DNA from: Prochlorococcus sp. AG-355-J09
GTDB lineage: Bacteria; Cyanobacteriota; Cyanobacteriia; PCC-6307; Cyanobiaceae
Direction: 5' to 3'
Length of the DNA: 58,097 nt
Assembly (NCBI GenBank): GCA_003278735.1
Contig: QCDO01000012.1
Span: forward strand, 1-58,097
Part shown: positions 33,817 through 41,861 of the stretch, one piece after another
Position numbering within the stretch: position 1 is the stretch's first letter
Layout of the letters: each line of letters opens with the position of its first letter
Translations under genes and position numbers: made by a program
The notes under the pieces: model-generated
The model's database searches: none
Seen by the model: the letters and a program-made list of their open reading frames with translations, nothing else
Told to the model about the DNA's origin: nothing

Positions 33817-34566
33817 TTAGATTTTACCTATAGTAATTAATTTTTCTATCAAAACTCTAGCTGCATTTGTTTCTGCTTGTTTATGGGACTTGCCGAATGC
33901 AGATGATTCTTTTAATCCTTCGATAAATATATCGCAAGAAAATCTTTTGGGGTCCCCATTTTTCTTTGAGACTTCAATTATTGTATAAACTGGCAAATCA
34001 AAACCTTTACTTTGACACCACTCTTGCAATACTGTTTTAGATTTGAATTTATATGGAGATTTTAAAAATATTTCTGAATCTTTCTCCCAAATATCATCTA
34101 ACCAAAGATTTACTTCCTGAATGGAATTAAAGCACTTGTAAATAGCACCGACTAAAGCTTCTGTAGCTTCACCAATAATAGTATTTTTTGAATTTTCATC
34201 ACCAAGAGCTTTAGGTCCTTTAATTATTAATTTTTCTATATCAATTTTTTCCCCTAATTTAGTTAACCATTCATCACTTACAATATGTGCTCTTAGTTCT
34301 GATCTTTCTCCTACACTCATTTGCGGATATTTTTTTTCAATAAAATTAGATGCTGCTAATCTGAGGACTGCATCTCCGAAAAATTCTAGTTTTTCATAAT
34401 TTAAAATGTTGTCTTTTGAGGAGTGGATAAATGCTTGATTAAAATCTTGAAAAATTGAAATATTTTGAGTCCTAATTATTTCAGAAAATCTTTTTGATTT
34501 AATATTTAAAGATTTTAAAAAAGTAGTTAATTGATTAATTCTCTTTGCATTAATTATATTGGTCAT
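33817..34566 (-). CDS. rnc: Ribonuclease III
   Basis: Cuts double-stranded RNA in rRNA processing and mRNA regulation. 249 residues: the RNase III signature NYEKLEFFGDAVLRL is at 56-70 (E61 and D65 match E41 and D45 of E. coli); the second metal motif is IIGEATEALVGAIY, in which Glu133 occupies the position of the usual Asp and E136 matches E117. The C-terminal dsRNA-binding domain is about 175-245 (KTVLQEWCQSKGFDLPVY, GKSHKQAETNAARVLIEKL). It starts 24 bases after the 3' end of rnpB on the same strand. Confidence 0.92.
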   Translation of the reverse strand: MTNIINAKRINQLTTFLKSLNIKSKRFSEIIRTQNISIFQDFNQAFIHSSKDNILNYEKLEFFGDAVLRLAASNFIEKKYPQMSVGERSELRAHIVSDEWLTKLGEKIDIEKLIIKGPKALGDENSKNTIIGEATEALVGAIYKCFNSIQEVNLWLDDIWEKDSEIFLKSPYKFKSKTVLQEWCQSKGFDLPVYTIIEVSKKNGDPKRFSCDIFIEGLKESSAFGKSHKQAETNAARVLIEKLITIGKI

Positions 34567-34589
34567 CTGATTTGAATAATCACAATAAT

Positions 34590-34972
34590 TAGAAAGCAGG
34601 TCATAAGCCGGGTTCTGTTCATCTTAATTAATAAGATGGGCAATCATCTATCTAGGACTAGAATTACTTCACAGTCTCAAGCGGCGCTTAAAAGTAGATT
34701 GTTTAATGGTCATAAATCTACTAAGCCTTGCTCCCAGCCGGGGTTTACCTAGCCAACACCTCTCAATGTTGCTGGTGCGCTCTTACCACACCCTTGCACC
34801 CTTGCCATACATAAAGTATTAGGCGGTATGTTTCTGTGGCACTATCCTCACGGTTACCCGCACTGGGAATTACCCAGCAAGCCTGACCATGTGGGAGCCC
34901 GGACTTTCCTCAAGAAAGTTTTATTTTGTTTCCAAATTAAAACTTTCTTGCGATTGCCTCTCCTGCTTTCAT
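34590..34972 (-). ncRNA. rnpB: RNase P RNA
   Basis: Catalytic RNA of RNase P, which makes tRNA 5' ends. On the minus strand, GAAAGCAGG (ending at 34970) pairs with CCTGCTTTC (34592-34600) as helix P1. The inner conserved blocks are GAGGAAAGTCCGGGCTCCC, GGTAAACCCC, AGATGATTGCCC and ACAGAACCCGGCTTATGACC, all bacterial type A landmarks. A strong AAGAAAGTTTTA/TAAAACTTTCTT stem near 34908-34950 corresponds to P3. Length about 380 nt. A plus-strand open frame here is a shadow. Confidence 0.96.
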
Positions 34973-35008
34973 TTAGCATAATGCTTAATACTCCAAAAAT
35001 CATCTATT

Positions 35009-35082
<74 letters not shown>

Positions 35083-35093
35083 TAAAAATAAAA

Positions 35094-35145
35094 AACTATA
35101 TGTAGTATGTGTGCAAACTTGCTACTCTCTAGCTAGCGTATAGTT
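35094..35145 (+). other. Structured spacer downstream of tRNA-Arg
   Basis: AACTATA (35094-35100) and TATAGTT (35139-35145) are exact reverse complements and enclose smaller pairings, GTAG/CTAC (35102-35105, 35122-35125) and GCAA/TTGC inside. No strong T-tract follows directly. It may be a tRNA trailer, a leader for the gene at 35161 or a small RNA; none is proven. Confidence 0.3.
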
Positions 35146-35160
35146 AGTAGAAATTCTTTT

Positions 35161-35493
35161 ATGGCTAAGTTGCATGATATGCGTTTAAAGCTCTTAATTC
35201 AACAAGAGCATGAACGCATTTCTAAATCCCAACCTAATGATTTAGATCTTTCAATAGTTCAAGCAAGATGCCTTTGCTGGCTTGCTCTTTTGGCGGAAGC
35301 TCACGAAGATCAAGCAAATGATGCTGAAAAAAGAGGTGATGCCGAGCAAGCAATGGGATGGTTTGCTGATTCTATGAGACTGAGAGATGTTATTAATTTG
35401 GTTACTAGTATAGAAATACCTTTGCCAGATAGCCCAGATTCACTCGATGAAAATGACGAATTATTTGATGGCCCTACAATTTTGCCCAAATAG
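35161..35493 (+). CDS. Conserved-type hypothetical protein
   Basis: 110 residues, mostly helical and soluble: LHDMRLKLLIQQEHERI, VQARCLCWLALLAEAHEDQANDAEKRGDAEQAMGWFADSMRLRDVI, then an acidic tail SPDSLDENDELFDGP. The central helical pair looks TPR-like (alternating small and aromatic residues), but one repeat only. No family recognised. It precedes the gene at 35513 by 19 bases and the two are probably co-transcribed. Confidence 0.75.
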   Translation: MAKLHDMRLKLLIQQEHERISKSQPNDLDLSIVQARCLCWLALLAEAHEDQANDAEKRGDAEQAMGWFADSMRLRDVINLVTSIEIPLPDSPDSLDENDELFDGPTILPK

Positions 35494-35512
35494 TGAGATG
35501 ATATAAGAAGAA

Positions 35513-35980
35513 TTGTATTTTCTTTTGGCTGAAGAACAATGTCAATGCTCTGATTGTCAGAGATTTTATAAAGAGCATGATCGTCTGATTAGAGAATTTC
35601 CTACTTTTAAGCAGCAACAAGAATTAAATTGGGCATCTATTCAATCTTTCAGAACTCTTTGTACAAAAATTACTGATGAGTTGCAGAGAGAATTATCTGA
35701 AAGAGAATCTAATAAGGATATCAGTCTAGAAGAAAAACATATTTCTGCTAAAGAAATTACTGAAGCTTTAGATGAACTTGAAAGTGTTAATGCCTATTTA
35801 TATTCAATTGAAGCATTAATGGAAAGAATATTTGATACAAAAATTTCCAATAATATTGAATCTAAATTTAAAGAAATTGCAAATGAATTAGCCCCAGACC
35901 CATTAAATATTGATCGATTAATTTTGAACAGATTATTTCATCAAACTCCAGATTCACCAGATAAGAAAAATATTAATTAG
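35513..35980 (+). CDS. Hypothetical protein with N-terminal Cys cluster
   Basis: 155 residues from a TTG start (stop codons lie upstream in frame; no earlier start). The N-terminus carries EEQCQCSDCQRFY (residues about 7-19), three Cys in CxCxxC spacing, which could bind zinc with a His (HDRL) nearby; the rest is a long predicted coiled-coil helix (CTKITDELQRELSERES, AKEITEALDELESVNAYLYSIEALMERI). Function unknown. It overlaps the convergent glgP by 8 bases. Confidence 0.7.
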   Translation: MYFLLAEEQCQCSDCQRFYKEHDRLIREFPTFKQQQELNWASIQSFRTLCTKITDELQRELSERESNKDISLEEKHISAKEITEALDELESVNAYLYSIEALMERIFDTKISNNIESKFKEIANELAPDPLNIDRLILNRLFHQTPDSPDKKNIN

Positions 35981-38519
35981 TTAACTCTTCGACATCGCAA
36001 GTAATTTCAACTGGCATTGGTGATACTTTCCAAATAGATTTGCAATACTCTCTAATAGATCGATCAGAAGAAAAATATCCTGATCTAGCAGTATTTAATA
36101 ATGCCATTTTATTCCAAGCTTTTTTATTATTCCAGCATTCACTGACTACATCTTGTTTGTATAAGTAGTCTTCAAAGTCGGCCATAACAAAGAATGGATC
36201 ATGTCCTGTTAAACTATTTAATAAAGGTTTAAACAATTCTTTATCCCCATTGCTAAAGTGGCCTATTTCAATTAGGCGAATAACCTCTTTAAGTTCTGGG
36301 CATTGATCAATAAATGTTTTGGGGGAATAATTATTATTTTTTAAATCCATAATTTCACTTTCAGTTTTACCAAAAAGGAAGAAATTCTCTTTTTTAACAA
36401 GATCTCTTAATTCAACATTAGCTCCATCTAATGTTCCAATAGTTAACGCTCCATTCATAGCAAATTTCATATTTCCAGTGCCAGATGCTTCTTTCCCAGC
36501 AGTTGAAATTTGTTCCGAAAGATCCGTTGCAGGATAAACTATTTCACCAAGTTTAACGTTATAGTCTGGTAGAAAAACAACTCTTAATAGACCATCCATA
36601 TCAGGATCGGAATTGACTACGTCAGCAATACCATTTATGAATCGAATCATCAGCTTTGCCATAAAGTATCCTGGCGCAGCTTTACCTCCAAATATTATTG
36701 TTCTTGGTACTTCAAATTTGTTTGTACCATTTTTGATTCTTAAATATTGAGCAATAATTTGAAGAGCGTTTAAATGTTGCCTCTTATATTGATGTATTCT
36801 TTTTACTTGAACATCAAATAAACTGGATGGGTCTACAAGTATTCCAGTTTTTGAATGGATAAAACTAGCTAATTTTCTTTTGCCATTTAGTTTGGTTTCC
36901 TCAAATTTTTCTAAAAAATTGTTGTCATCTTTTTTTTCTTCTAACTTCTTAAGAAGTTCCATATTTGTTATCCAATTTGGACCAACTTCTTCTTCTAAAA
37001 GGTTAGATAATGATGGATTAGATAAGGCAACCCATCTTCTTGGAGTAACACCATTGGTTACATTTGTAAATTTTTCAGGCCATAATGCTGCGAATTCAGG
37101 CAGAAGTTGTCTTTTTATAAGATCTGAGTGAAGAGCTGCAACACCATTAATATGATGGGCTCCAATTGTAGCCAAGTGGGCCATCCGAACTGATTTGGAG
37201 CCTTCTTCATCAATTATTGACAGTTTTTGAAGGATCTTGTCATCTCCAGGATAACGTAGTCTTAATTGCTGTAGAAATCTCCAATTAATTTCATAAATAA
37301 TTTCTAGATGACGAGGAAGAAGATCGTTAAATAAACCTAAATCCCATTTCTCTAAAGCTTCTGGTAATAATGTGTGGTTGGTATAAGCAACTGAGGAGGT
37401 TGTTATATTCCAGGCTTTATCCCAGCCGATTTGATATTGATCAATAAGAAGTCGCATTAATTCTGCAACTGCAATGGCAGGGTGGGTATCATTTAGTTGG
37501 ACTGTCCAATGATTAGGGAATTCTGTTATTGGTATTGATCTTTTTTCAAGGCTTCTCAACATATCTTGAAGAGAACAACTTACAAAAAAATGTTGTTGTT
37601 TGAGTCTTAATCTTCTACCTTCGTCAGTTCCATCATTTGGATATAGAACTTTTGAAAGTGTTTCAGATGCAACTTTTTCTTCTACTGCACCATAATAATC
37701 ACCAATATTGAACGCATAAAAGTCAAAACTTTCAGTTGCATCAGCTCTCCATAATCTTAATCTGTCACATGTATTTACTCTGTATCCTAAAACTGGAACA
37801 TCATGAGGTACTCCAATAGCATGTTCAGAGGGAATCCATCTTGATTTGTAGTTCCCTTTATCATCTCTATAACTTTCAGTTCTGCCTCCAAAACCAACAA
37901 AACATGATTCGTCTGGTTGTGGAAGTTCCCAAGGCCATCCCCCTTTTAACCATTTGTCAGTTACTTCAACTTGCCAACCATCCCTAATTAACTGATTGAA
38001 TATTCCAAATTCATATCTAATACCATAACCAACTGCTGGAACTTGTAGTGATGCTAATGATTCCATATAACAAGCTGCGAGTCTGCCAAGTCCACCATTT
38101 CCTAATCCAGGCTCCTCTTCAACTTCAAGAATTGTTGACAATGATTCAATGCCAAATCTTTTTAAAGCATCTTCTGCTTCTTGAGTTATTCCGAGATTTA
38201 AAAGATTATTACTTAATTGAGGGCCTATTAAAAATTCTGCGGATAAGTATGCGACTGTTTTTTGTGGTTTTTTTCTTATGACTTCTTGGCTGGCTAAATA
38301 TCTTGTCATTAGCCTGTCTTTAACTGCATAACTTAAAGCCATATACAAGTCGTGAGGACTTGCAGAAGTAGCTAACTTTCCAAGGGTATAAAATAGATGG
38401 GCTGTCATACCTTGAAAAACAGCATCAGAATCCATGCCAGCCTTTTCAGGATCTAAGTAGCAGCCTGGAGTAGGCAAGCGTAGATCGAAGGGTTCTTTGG
38501 GATTCATTGATTTAGCCAT
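35973..38519 (-). CDS. glgP: Glycogen phosphorylase
   Basis: Releases glucose-1-phosphate from stored glycogen, important for night metabolism. 848 residues. The N-terminal half has VAYLSAEFLIGPQLSNNLLNLG and GLGNGGLGRLAACYMESLA; the C-terminal half has KRIHQYKRQHLN and the PLP-lysine block EASGTGNMKFAMNGALTIGTLDGANVE, in which the Lys holds pyridoxal phosphate. No N-terminal regulatory extension. The start ATG is divergent from the antiporter gene over 154 bases. Confidence 0.97.
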   Translation of the reverse strand: MAKSMNPKEPFDLRLPTPGCYLDPEKAGMDSDAVFQGMTAHLFYTLGKLATSASPHDLYMALSYAVKDRLMTRYLASQEVIRKKPQKTVAYLSAEFLIGPQLSNNLLNLGITQEAEDALKRFGIESLSTILEVEEEPGLGNGGLGRLAACYMESLASLQVPAVGYGIRYEFGIFNQLIRDGWQVEVTDKWLKGGWPWELPQPDESCFVGFGGRTESYRDDKGNYKSRWIPSEHAIGVPHDVPVLGYRVNTCDRLRLWRADATESFDFYAFNIGDYYGAVEEKVASETLSKVLYPNDGTDEGRRLRLKQQHFFVSCSLQDMLRSLEKRSIPITEFPNHWTVQLNDTHPAIAVAELMRLLIDQYQIGWDKAWNITTSSVAYTNHTLLPEALEKWDLGLFNDLLPRHLEIIYEINWRFLQQLRLRYPGDDKILQKLSIIDEEGSKSVRMAHLATIGAHHINGVAALHSDLIKRQLLPEFAALWPEKFTNVTNGVTPRRWVALSNPSLSNLLEEEVGPNWITNMELLKKLEEKKDDNNFLEKFEETKLNGKRKLASFIHSKTGILVDPSSLFDVQVKRIHQYKRQHLNALQIIAQYLRIKNGTNKFEVPRTIIFGGKAAPGYFMAKLMIRFINGIADVVNSDPDMDGLLRVVFLPDYNVKLGEIVYPATDLSEQISTAGKEASGTGNMKFAMNGALTIGTLDGANVELRDLVKKENFFLFGKTESEIMDLKNNNYSPKTFIDQCPELKEVIRLIEIGHFSNGDKELFKPLLNSLTGHDPFFVMADFEDYLYKQDVVSECWNNKKAWNKMALLNTARSGYFSSDRSIREYCKSIWKVSPMPVEITCDVEELTN

Positions 38520-38629
38520 ATAATAGACAATAGCTATTTTTTTGAAAATTTCTTTGTTGTAACTTCAGATCCACACTTGTTGAGTATTTTTGCTTTTTTC
38601 TTACATATTTCTTAAAGTGGGCCCTCTAT

Positions 38630-38660
38630 AAACTATCTTCCAATTAGGTAGTTTATTTTT
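38630..38660 (+). promoter_or_regulatory. Hairpin with T-tract in the antiporter leader
   Basis: AAACTATCT (38630-38638) pairs with AGGTAGTTT (38646-38654), nine pairs with one G-U, loop of seven, followed by ATTTTTTCTCTC, and then the ATG at 38674. The shape is that of an intrinsic terminator placed before a gene, as in attenuators. Confidence 0.4.
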
Positions 38661-38673
38661 TCTCTCATTTCAT

Positions 38674-40041
38674 ATGTATTCTTTACTTGCTGAATTAAGT
38701 GCACATGATTTAGAAGTTGCTGAAACTTTGATTGGAGTTATTAGGTTTCTACTGATATTTTTAGCTGCAAGAGCATTAGCAGAAGTATTAGTAAGACTAA
38801 GTTTACCAACGATAGTAGGTGAGCTGCTCGCAGGGGTTGTAATAGGGGCATCAGGATTCCATTTGTTGATACCGCCCTCGGCAGGAACCGAATTAAATGA
38901 AGGACTTGTAAATGTTATTAGCTCGTTGGCGTCCATCCCCCCAGAAGCGGTACCTGATGTTTATTTCGAAAGTTTTCCATCCCTCCAGGCAGTAGCAACT
39001 CTCGGATTATATGCTCTTTTATTTTTAACAGGATTAGAAAGTGAGTTAGAGGAATTAGTAGCTGTCGGAGCTCAAGCTTTTACAGTTGCTATGGCTGGTG
39101 TAATTTTACCTTTTGCCTTTGGAACTCTTGGATTAATGTTTATTTTCCAGGTAGATCTAATTCCAGCAGTTTTTGCTGGAGCATCTATGACAGCAACAAG
39201 TATAGGAATCACTGCTAGTGTTTTTGGTGAGTTGGGATATTTAAAAACTAGAGAAGGACAGATTGTTATTGGTGCAGCAGTATTAGATGATATTTTGGGA
39301 ATTGTAATTCTGGCTGTTGTTGTGGCTCTTGCTGCAGGAGGTACTTTAGAAATTGCTCCTATTGTTAAATTAGTTGCTGCAGCTGTAGTATTTGTAATTG
39401 CTGCTATCGCATTAAGTAGAACAGCAGCCCCAGGGTTTGATTGGTTATTAGATAGATTAAAGGCTCCTGGAGCCGTAGTGGTAGCTTCTTTCGTGATACT
39501 TGTGCTGTGTTGTTTTGTTGCAACAGCCATTGGATTGGAAGCAGCTTTAGGTGCTTTTGCAGCTGGACTAATTCTTAGTAGTTCTAAAAATAATCACGCA
39601 ATCCAACAATCTGTTTTACCTTTAGTATCCTTATTCGCAACAATTTTCTTCGTATTAGTGGGAGCTGGAATGGATTTATCAGTTATTAATCCACTTGATC
39701 CAACAAGTAGGTCAGCTCTTGTAGTTGCAGGATTTTTATTAGTGGTAGCAATTATTGGAAAAATTGCTGCCGGGTGGGTATTTTCGAGTGATAAACCTAC
39801 CAATAGATTAGTTGTAGGTTTGGGCATGATGCCTAGAGGAGAGGTTGGTTTAATTTTCCTTGGGCTAGGAACAAGCGCTAAGTTGTTAACTCCTTCTCTT
39901 GAAGCAGCTATTTTATTAATGGTTATTGGAACTACATTTCTTGCACCTGTTCTCTTGAGAATTGTTCTAAAAGATAAGCCACCAAATGATGGCAATAAAA
40001 TTTCAGATGATGTTGCAGCTGATCCTGTAGGTCTTCTTTAA
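38674..40041 (+). CDS. Na+/H+ antiporter, CPA2 family (NapA type)
   Basis: 455-residue membrane protein with about 12 helices that exchanges Na+ (or K+) for H+. The ion-binding helix is VIGAAVLDDILGIVIL with the aspartate pair D205-D206; the crossed helix before it is FAGASMTATSIGITASVF. GEVGLIFLGLG near 389 is another family block. There is no C-terminal TrkA-N domain, so it is NapA-like rather than KefB-like. Cation specificity is inferred. The hydrolase gene at 40085 follows after 43 bases. Confidence 0.9.
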   Translation: MYSLLAELSAHDLEVAETLIGVIRFLLIFLAARALAEVLVRLSLPTIVGELLAGVVIGASGFHLLIPPSAGTELNEGLVNVISSLASIPPEAVPDVYFESFPSLQAVATLGLYALLFLTGLESELEELVAVGAQAFTVAMAGVILPFAFGTLGLMFIFQVDLIPAVFAGASMTATSIGITASVFGELGYLKTREGQIVIGAAVLDDILGIVILAVVVALAAGGTLEIAPIVKLVAAAVVFVIAAIALSRTAAPGFDWLLDRLKAPGAVVVASFVILVLCCFVATAIGLEAALGAFAAGLILSSSKNNHAIQQSVLPLVSLFATIFFVLVGAGMDLSVINPLDPTSRSALVVAGFLLVVAIIGKIAAGWVFSSDKPTNRLVVGLGMMPRGEVGLIFLGLGTSAKLLTPSLEAAILLMVIGTTFLAPVLLRIVLKDKPPNDGNKISDDVAADPVGLL

Positions 40042-40084
40042 GAAATAATTTTATTAGTATTGATTAATATAGTAATTTCATTAA

Positions 40085-40984
40085 ATGGAAAAATCAGCTC
40101 TGACAGATAGTGAGGTAAATTATAACTGGAATTTTTTAAATTACCCAATACATACTATTTCTGCTAAGCCTGAGCAAACATCAAAAGAATGTGCAATTTT
40201 ATTAATTCATGGTTTCGGGGCCTCTACGGATCATTGGAGATTCAATATCCCTATTTTGAGTAGCAAATATGAAGTTCATGCGATAGATCTTCTTGGTTTT
40301 GGAAAAAGTCCTAAGCCCCAAGATGTTGAATACTCAGGATCTTTATGGAAGGATCAGGTTGTTGCTTATGTTCAAGAGAAAATAAAAAAACCCACAATTG
40401 TTGTTGGAAATTCACTAGGTGGTTATGCAGCATTAGCAGCTGGTGCAGAATTAAATGATCTAAATGCAGGAGTGATATTACTTAATGCTGCGGGATATTT
40501 TAGTGAAGAAAAAACTATTAAAAAGAATATGTTGCAAACTTCAATTGAAACAGTTGCCGGCATATTTTTGAAAAATATTGTTCTTCAACGTTTGATTTTT
40601 GAGAATATGAGAAATCCAAAAAATATTAAAAAAACTTTGAATCAAGTTTATGTTGATAAAAAAAATGTTGATAATTTTTTAGTTGAGTCAATAAGGAAGC
40701 CTTCATTAGATTTTGGAGCTTTTAATGTTTTTAGAAGTGTATTTAACCCATCAGGTCCCCAGGGATTGCCGTTGGATAAGCTATTCGCAAAACTAAATGC
40801 ACCATTATTACTTCTTTGGGGAGGGAAAGATCCATGGATGAATACTCCAAAAAAAAGAAATTTATATAAAAAATTTACACCAAAAAATACAAAAGAAATT
40901 ATTCTTGATGCAGGACATTGCCCTCATGATGAGATACCTGAATTAGTTAATCAGCATATTTTGGATTGGGTTGATTCTCTTTAA
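40085..40984 (+). CDS. Alpha/beta-fold hydrolase (paralog of the one at 11598-12512)
   Basis: 299 residues: LLIHGFGASTDHW (39-51), DLLGFGKSPKP, nucleophile Ser110 in VVGNSLGGY, acid segment WGGKDPW and His in DAGHCPHDEIPE. These blocks, including the unusual GHCPHDE, are shared with the hydrolase at 11598-12512, so both descend from one gene. Substrate unknown. The mutarotase starts 9 bases downstream, so this is probably the first gene of a three-gene run. Confidence 0.88.
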   Translation: MEKSALTDSEVNYNWNFLNYPIHTISAKPEQTSKECAILLIHGFGASTDHWRFNIPILSSKYEVHAIDLLGFGKSPKPQDVEYSGSLWKDQVVAYVQEKIKKPTIVVGNSLGGYAALAAGAELNDLNAGVILLNAAGYFSEEKTIKKNMLQTSIETVAGIFLKNIVLQRLIFENMRNPKNIKKTLNQVYVDKKNVDNFLVESIRKPSLDFGAFNVFRSVFNPSGPQGLPLDKLFAKLNAPLLLLWGGKDPWMNTPKKRNLYKKFTPKNTKEIILDAGHCPHDEIPELVNQHILDWVDSL

Positions 40985-40993
40985 GCAATAATC

Positions 40994-41848
40994 GTGAAAC
41001 TTCAATTATCTAATGAGGACCAAGGAATTTTTGTTTTTCAATTAGATAAAAATAATTACATTAAATTCTGTCCTAAAAGAGGAGGCGTTATTACAAATTG
41101 GGTTTCGGATGGTAATGAAATACTTTATTTCGATGAAACAAGATTTATGGACAAGACAAAAAGTATTAGGGGAGGTATTCCAATCTTGTTTCCAATTTGT
41201 GGAAATCTCAATACCTCTAGTTCAGTATTTGGAAATGGTTATTTGCAATTACCACAACATGGTTTCGCTAGGGATTTGCAATGGCAATACTCCTTCAATG
41301 AAAATGAAAAATTTTTATGTTTATTTTTAAATGCATCTAAACAAACCAAAAAATATTATCCTTTCGATTTCGAACTAAAAATAGAAGTTACCTTAAAAAT
41401 TAATTTTTTAGAATTTGAAATTACAATCCATAATAAAACAGATTTTGCTATGCCTATAAATTTTGGTTTGCATCCTTATTTTAATGTTTCAGATTTCAAA
41501 AATTTAGAGTTTGTTGATAATCCACTTAATTGTCAGGATCAAGAAAGAAATTCTATAAGTAATACTTTGGATGAATTAAACAAAATTAATTTAGGAGTTG
41601 ATCTACTTATGTATACTTCCGGTAGAAGCTCTTTTCGAGATAAGATTTTTAAAAGAGAGGTAACTTTAAATCATCCATATCCTTTTGATTTAGGCGTTAT
41701 TTGGAGTGATCCTCCAAGAAGAATGATATGTCTCGAACCTTGGACTAGTCCCCGAAATTCTTTTGTTGATGGATTTAGAAACATTATGATTCCCTCAAAT
41801 GATAGTAAAAGGTTAAATGCCTCAATACAAATAAAATCCCTTAAGTAA
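40994..41848 (+). CDS. Aldose 1-epimerase-like protein (hexose-6-phosphate mutarotase type)
   Basis: 284 residues of the galactose mutarotase superfamily, which interconverts alpha and beta anomers. KFCPKRGGVITNWVSDGNEILY, SIRGGIPILFPICGNL, LPQHGFARDLQWQ, and the catalytic region NFGLHPYFNVSD (His) and MICLEPWTSPRNS (Glu) are visible. The RGGIPI(L)FP and QHGFAR blocks are those of the YeaD-like glucose-6-phosphate 1-epimerases. GTG start; the sugar-acid kinase follows after 13 bases. Confidence 0.85.
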   Translation: MKLQLSNEDQGIFVFQLDKNNYIKFCPKRGGVITNWVSDGNEILYFDETRFMDKTKSIRGGIPILFPICGNLNTSSSVFGNGYLQLPQHGFARDLQWQYSFNENEKFLCLFLNASKQTKKYYPFDFELKIEVTLKINFLEFEITIHNKTDFAMPINFGLHPYFNVSDFKNLEFVDNPLNCQDQERNSISNTLDELNKINLGVDLLMYTSGRSSFRDKIFKREVTLNHPYPFDLGVIWSDPPRRMICLEPWTSPRNSFVDGFRNIMIPSNDSKRLNASIQIKSLK

Positions 41849-41861
41849 TCATACAATATCT

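Noticed and set aside
39072..39995. Long minus-strand open frames under the antiporter
   Set aside because: They mirror the Ala/Thr-rich membrane gene on the other strand and show no protein-like features of their own.
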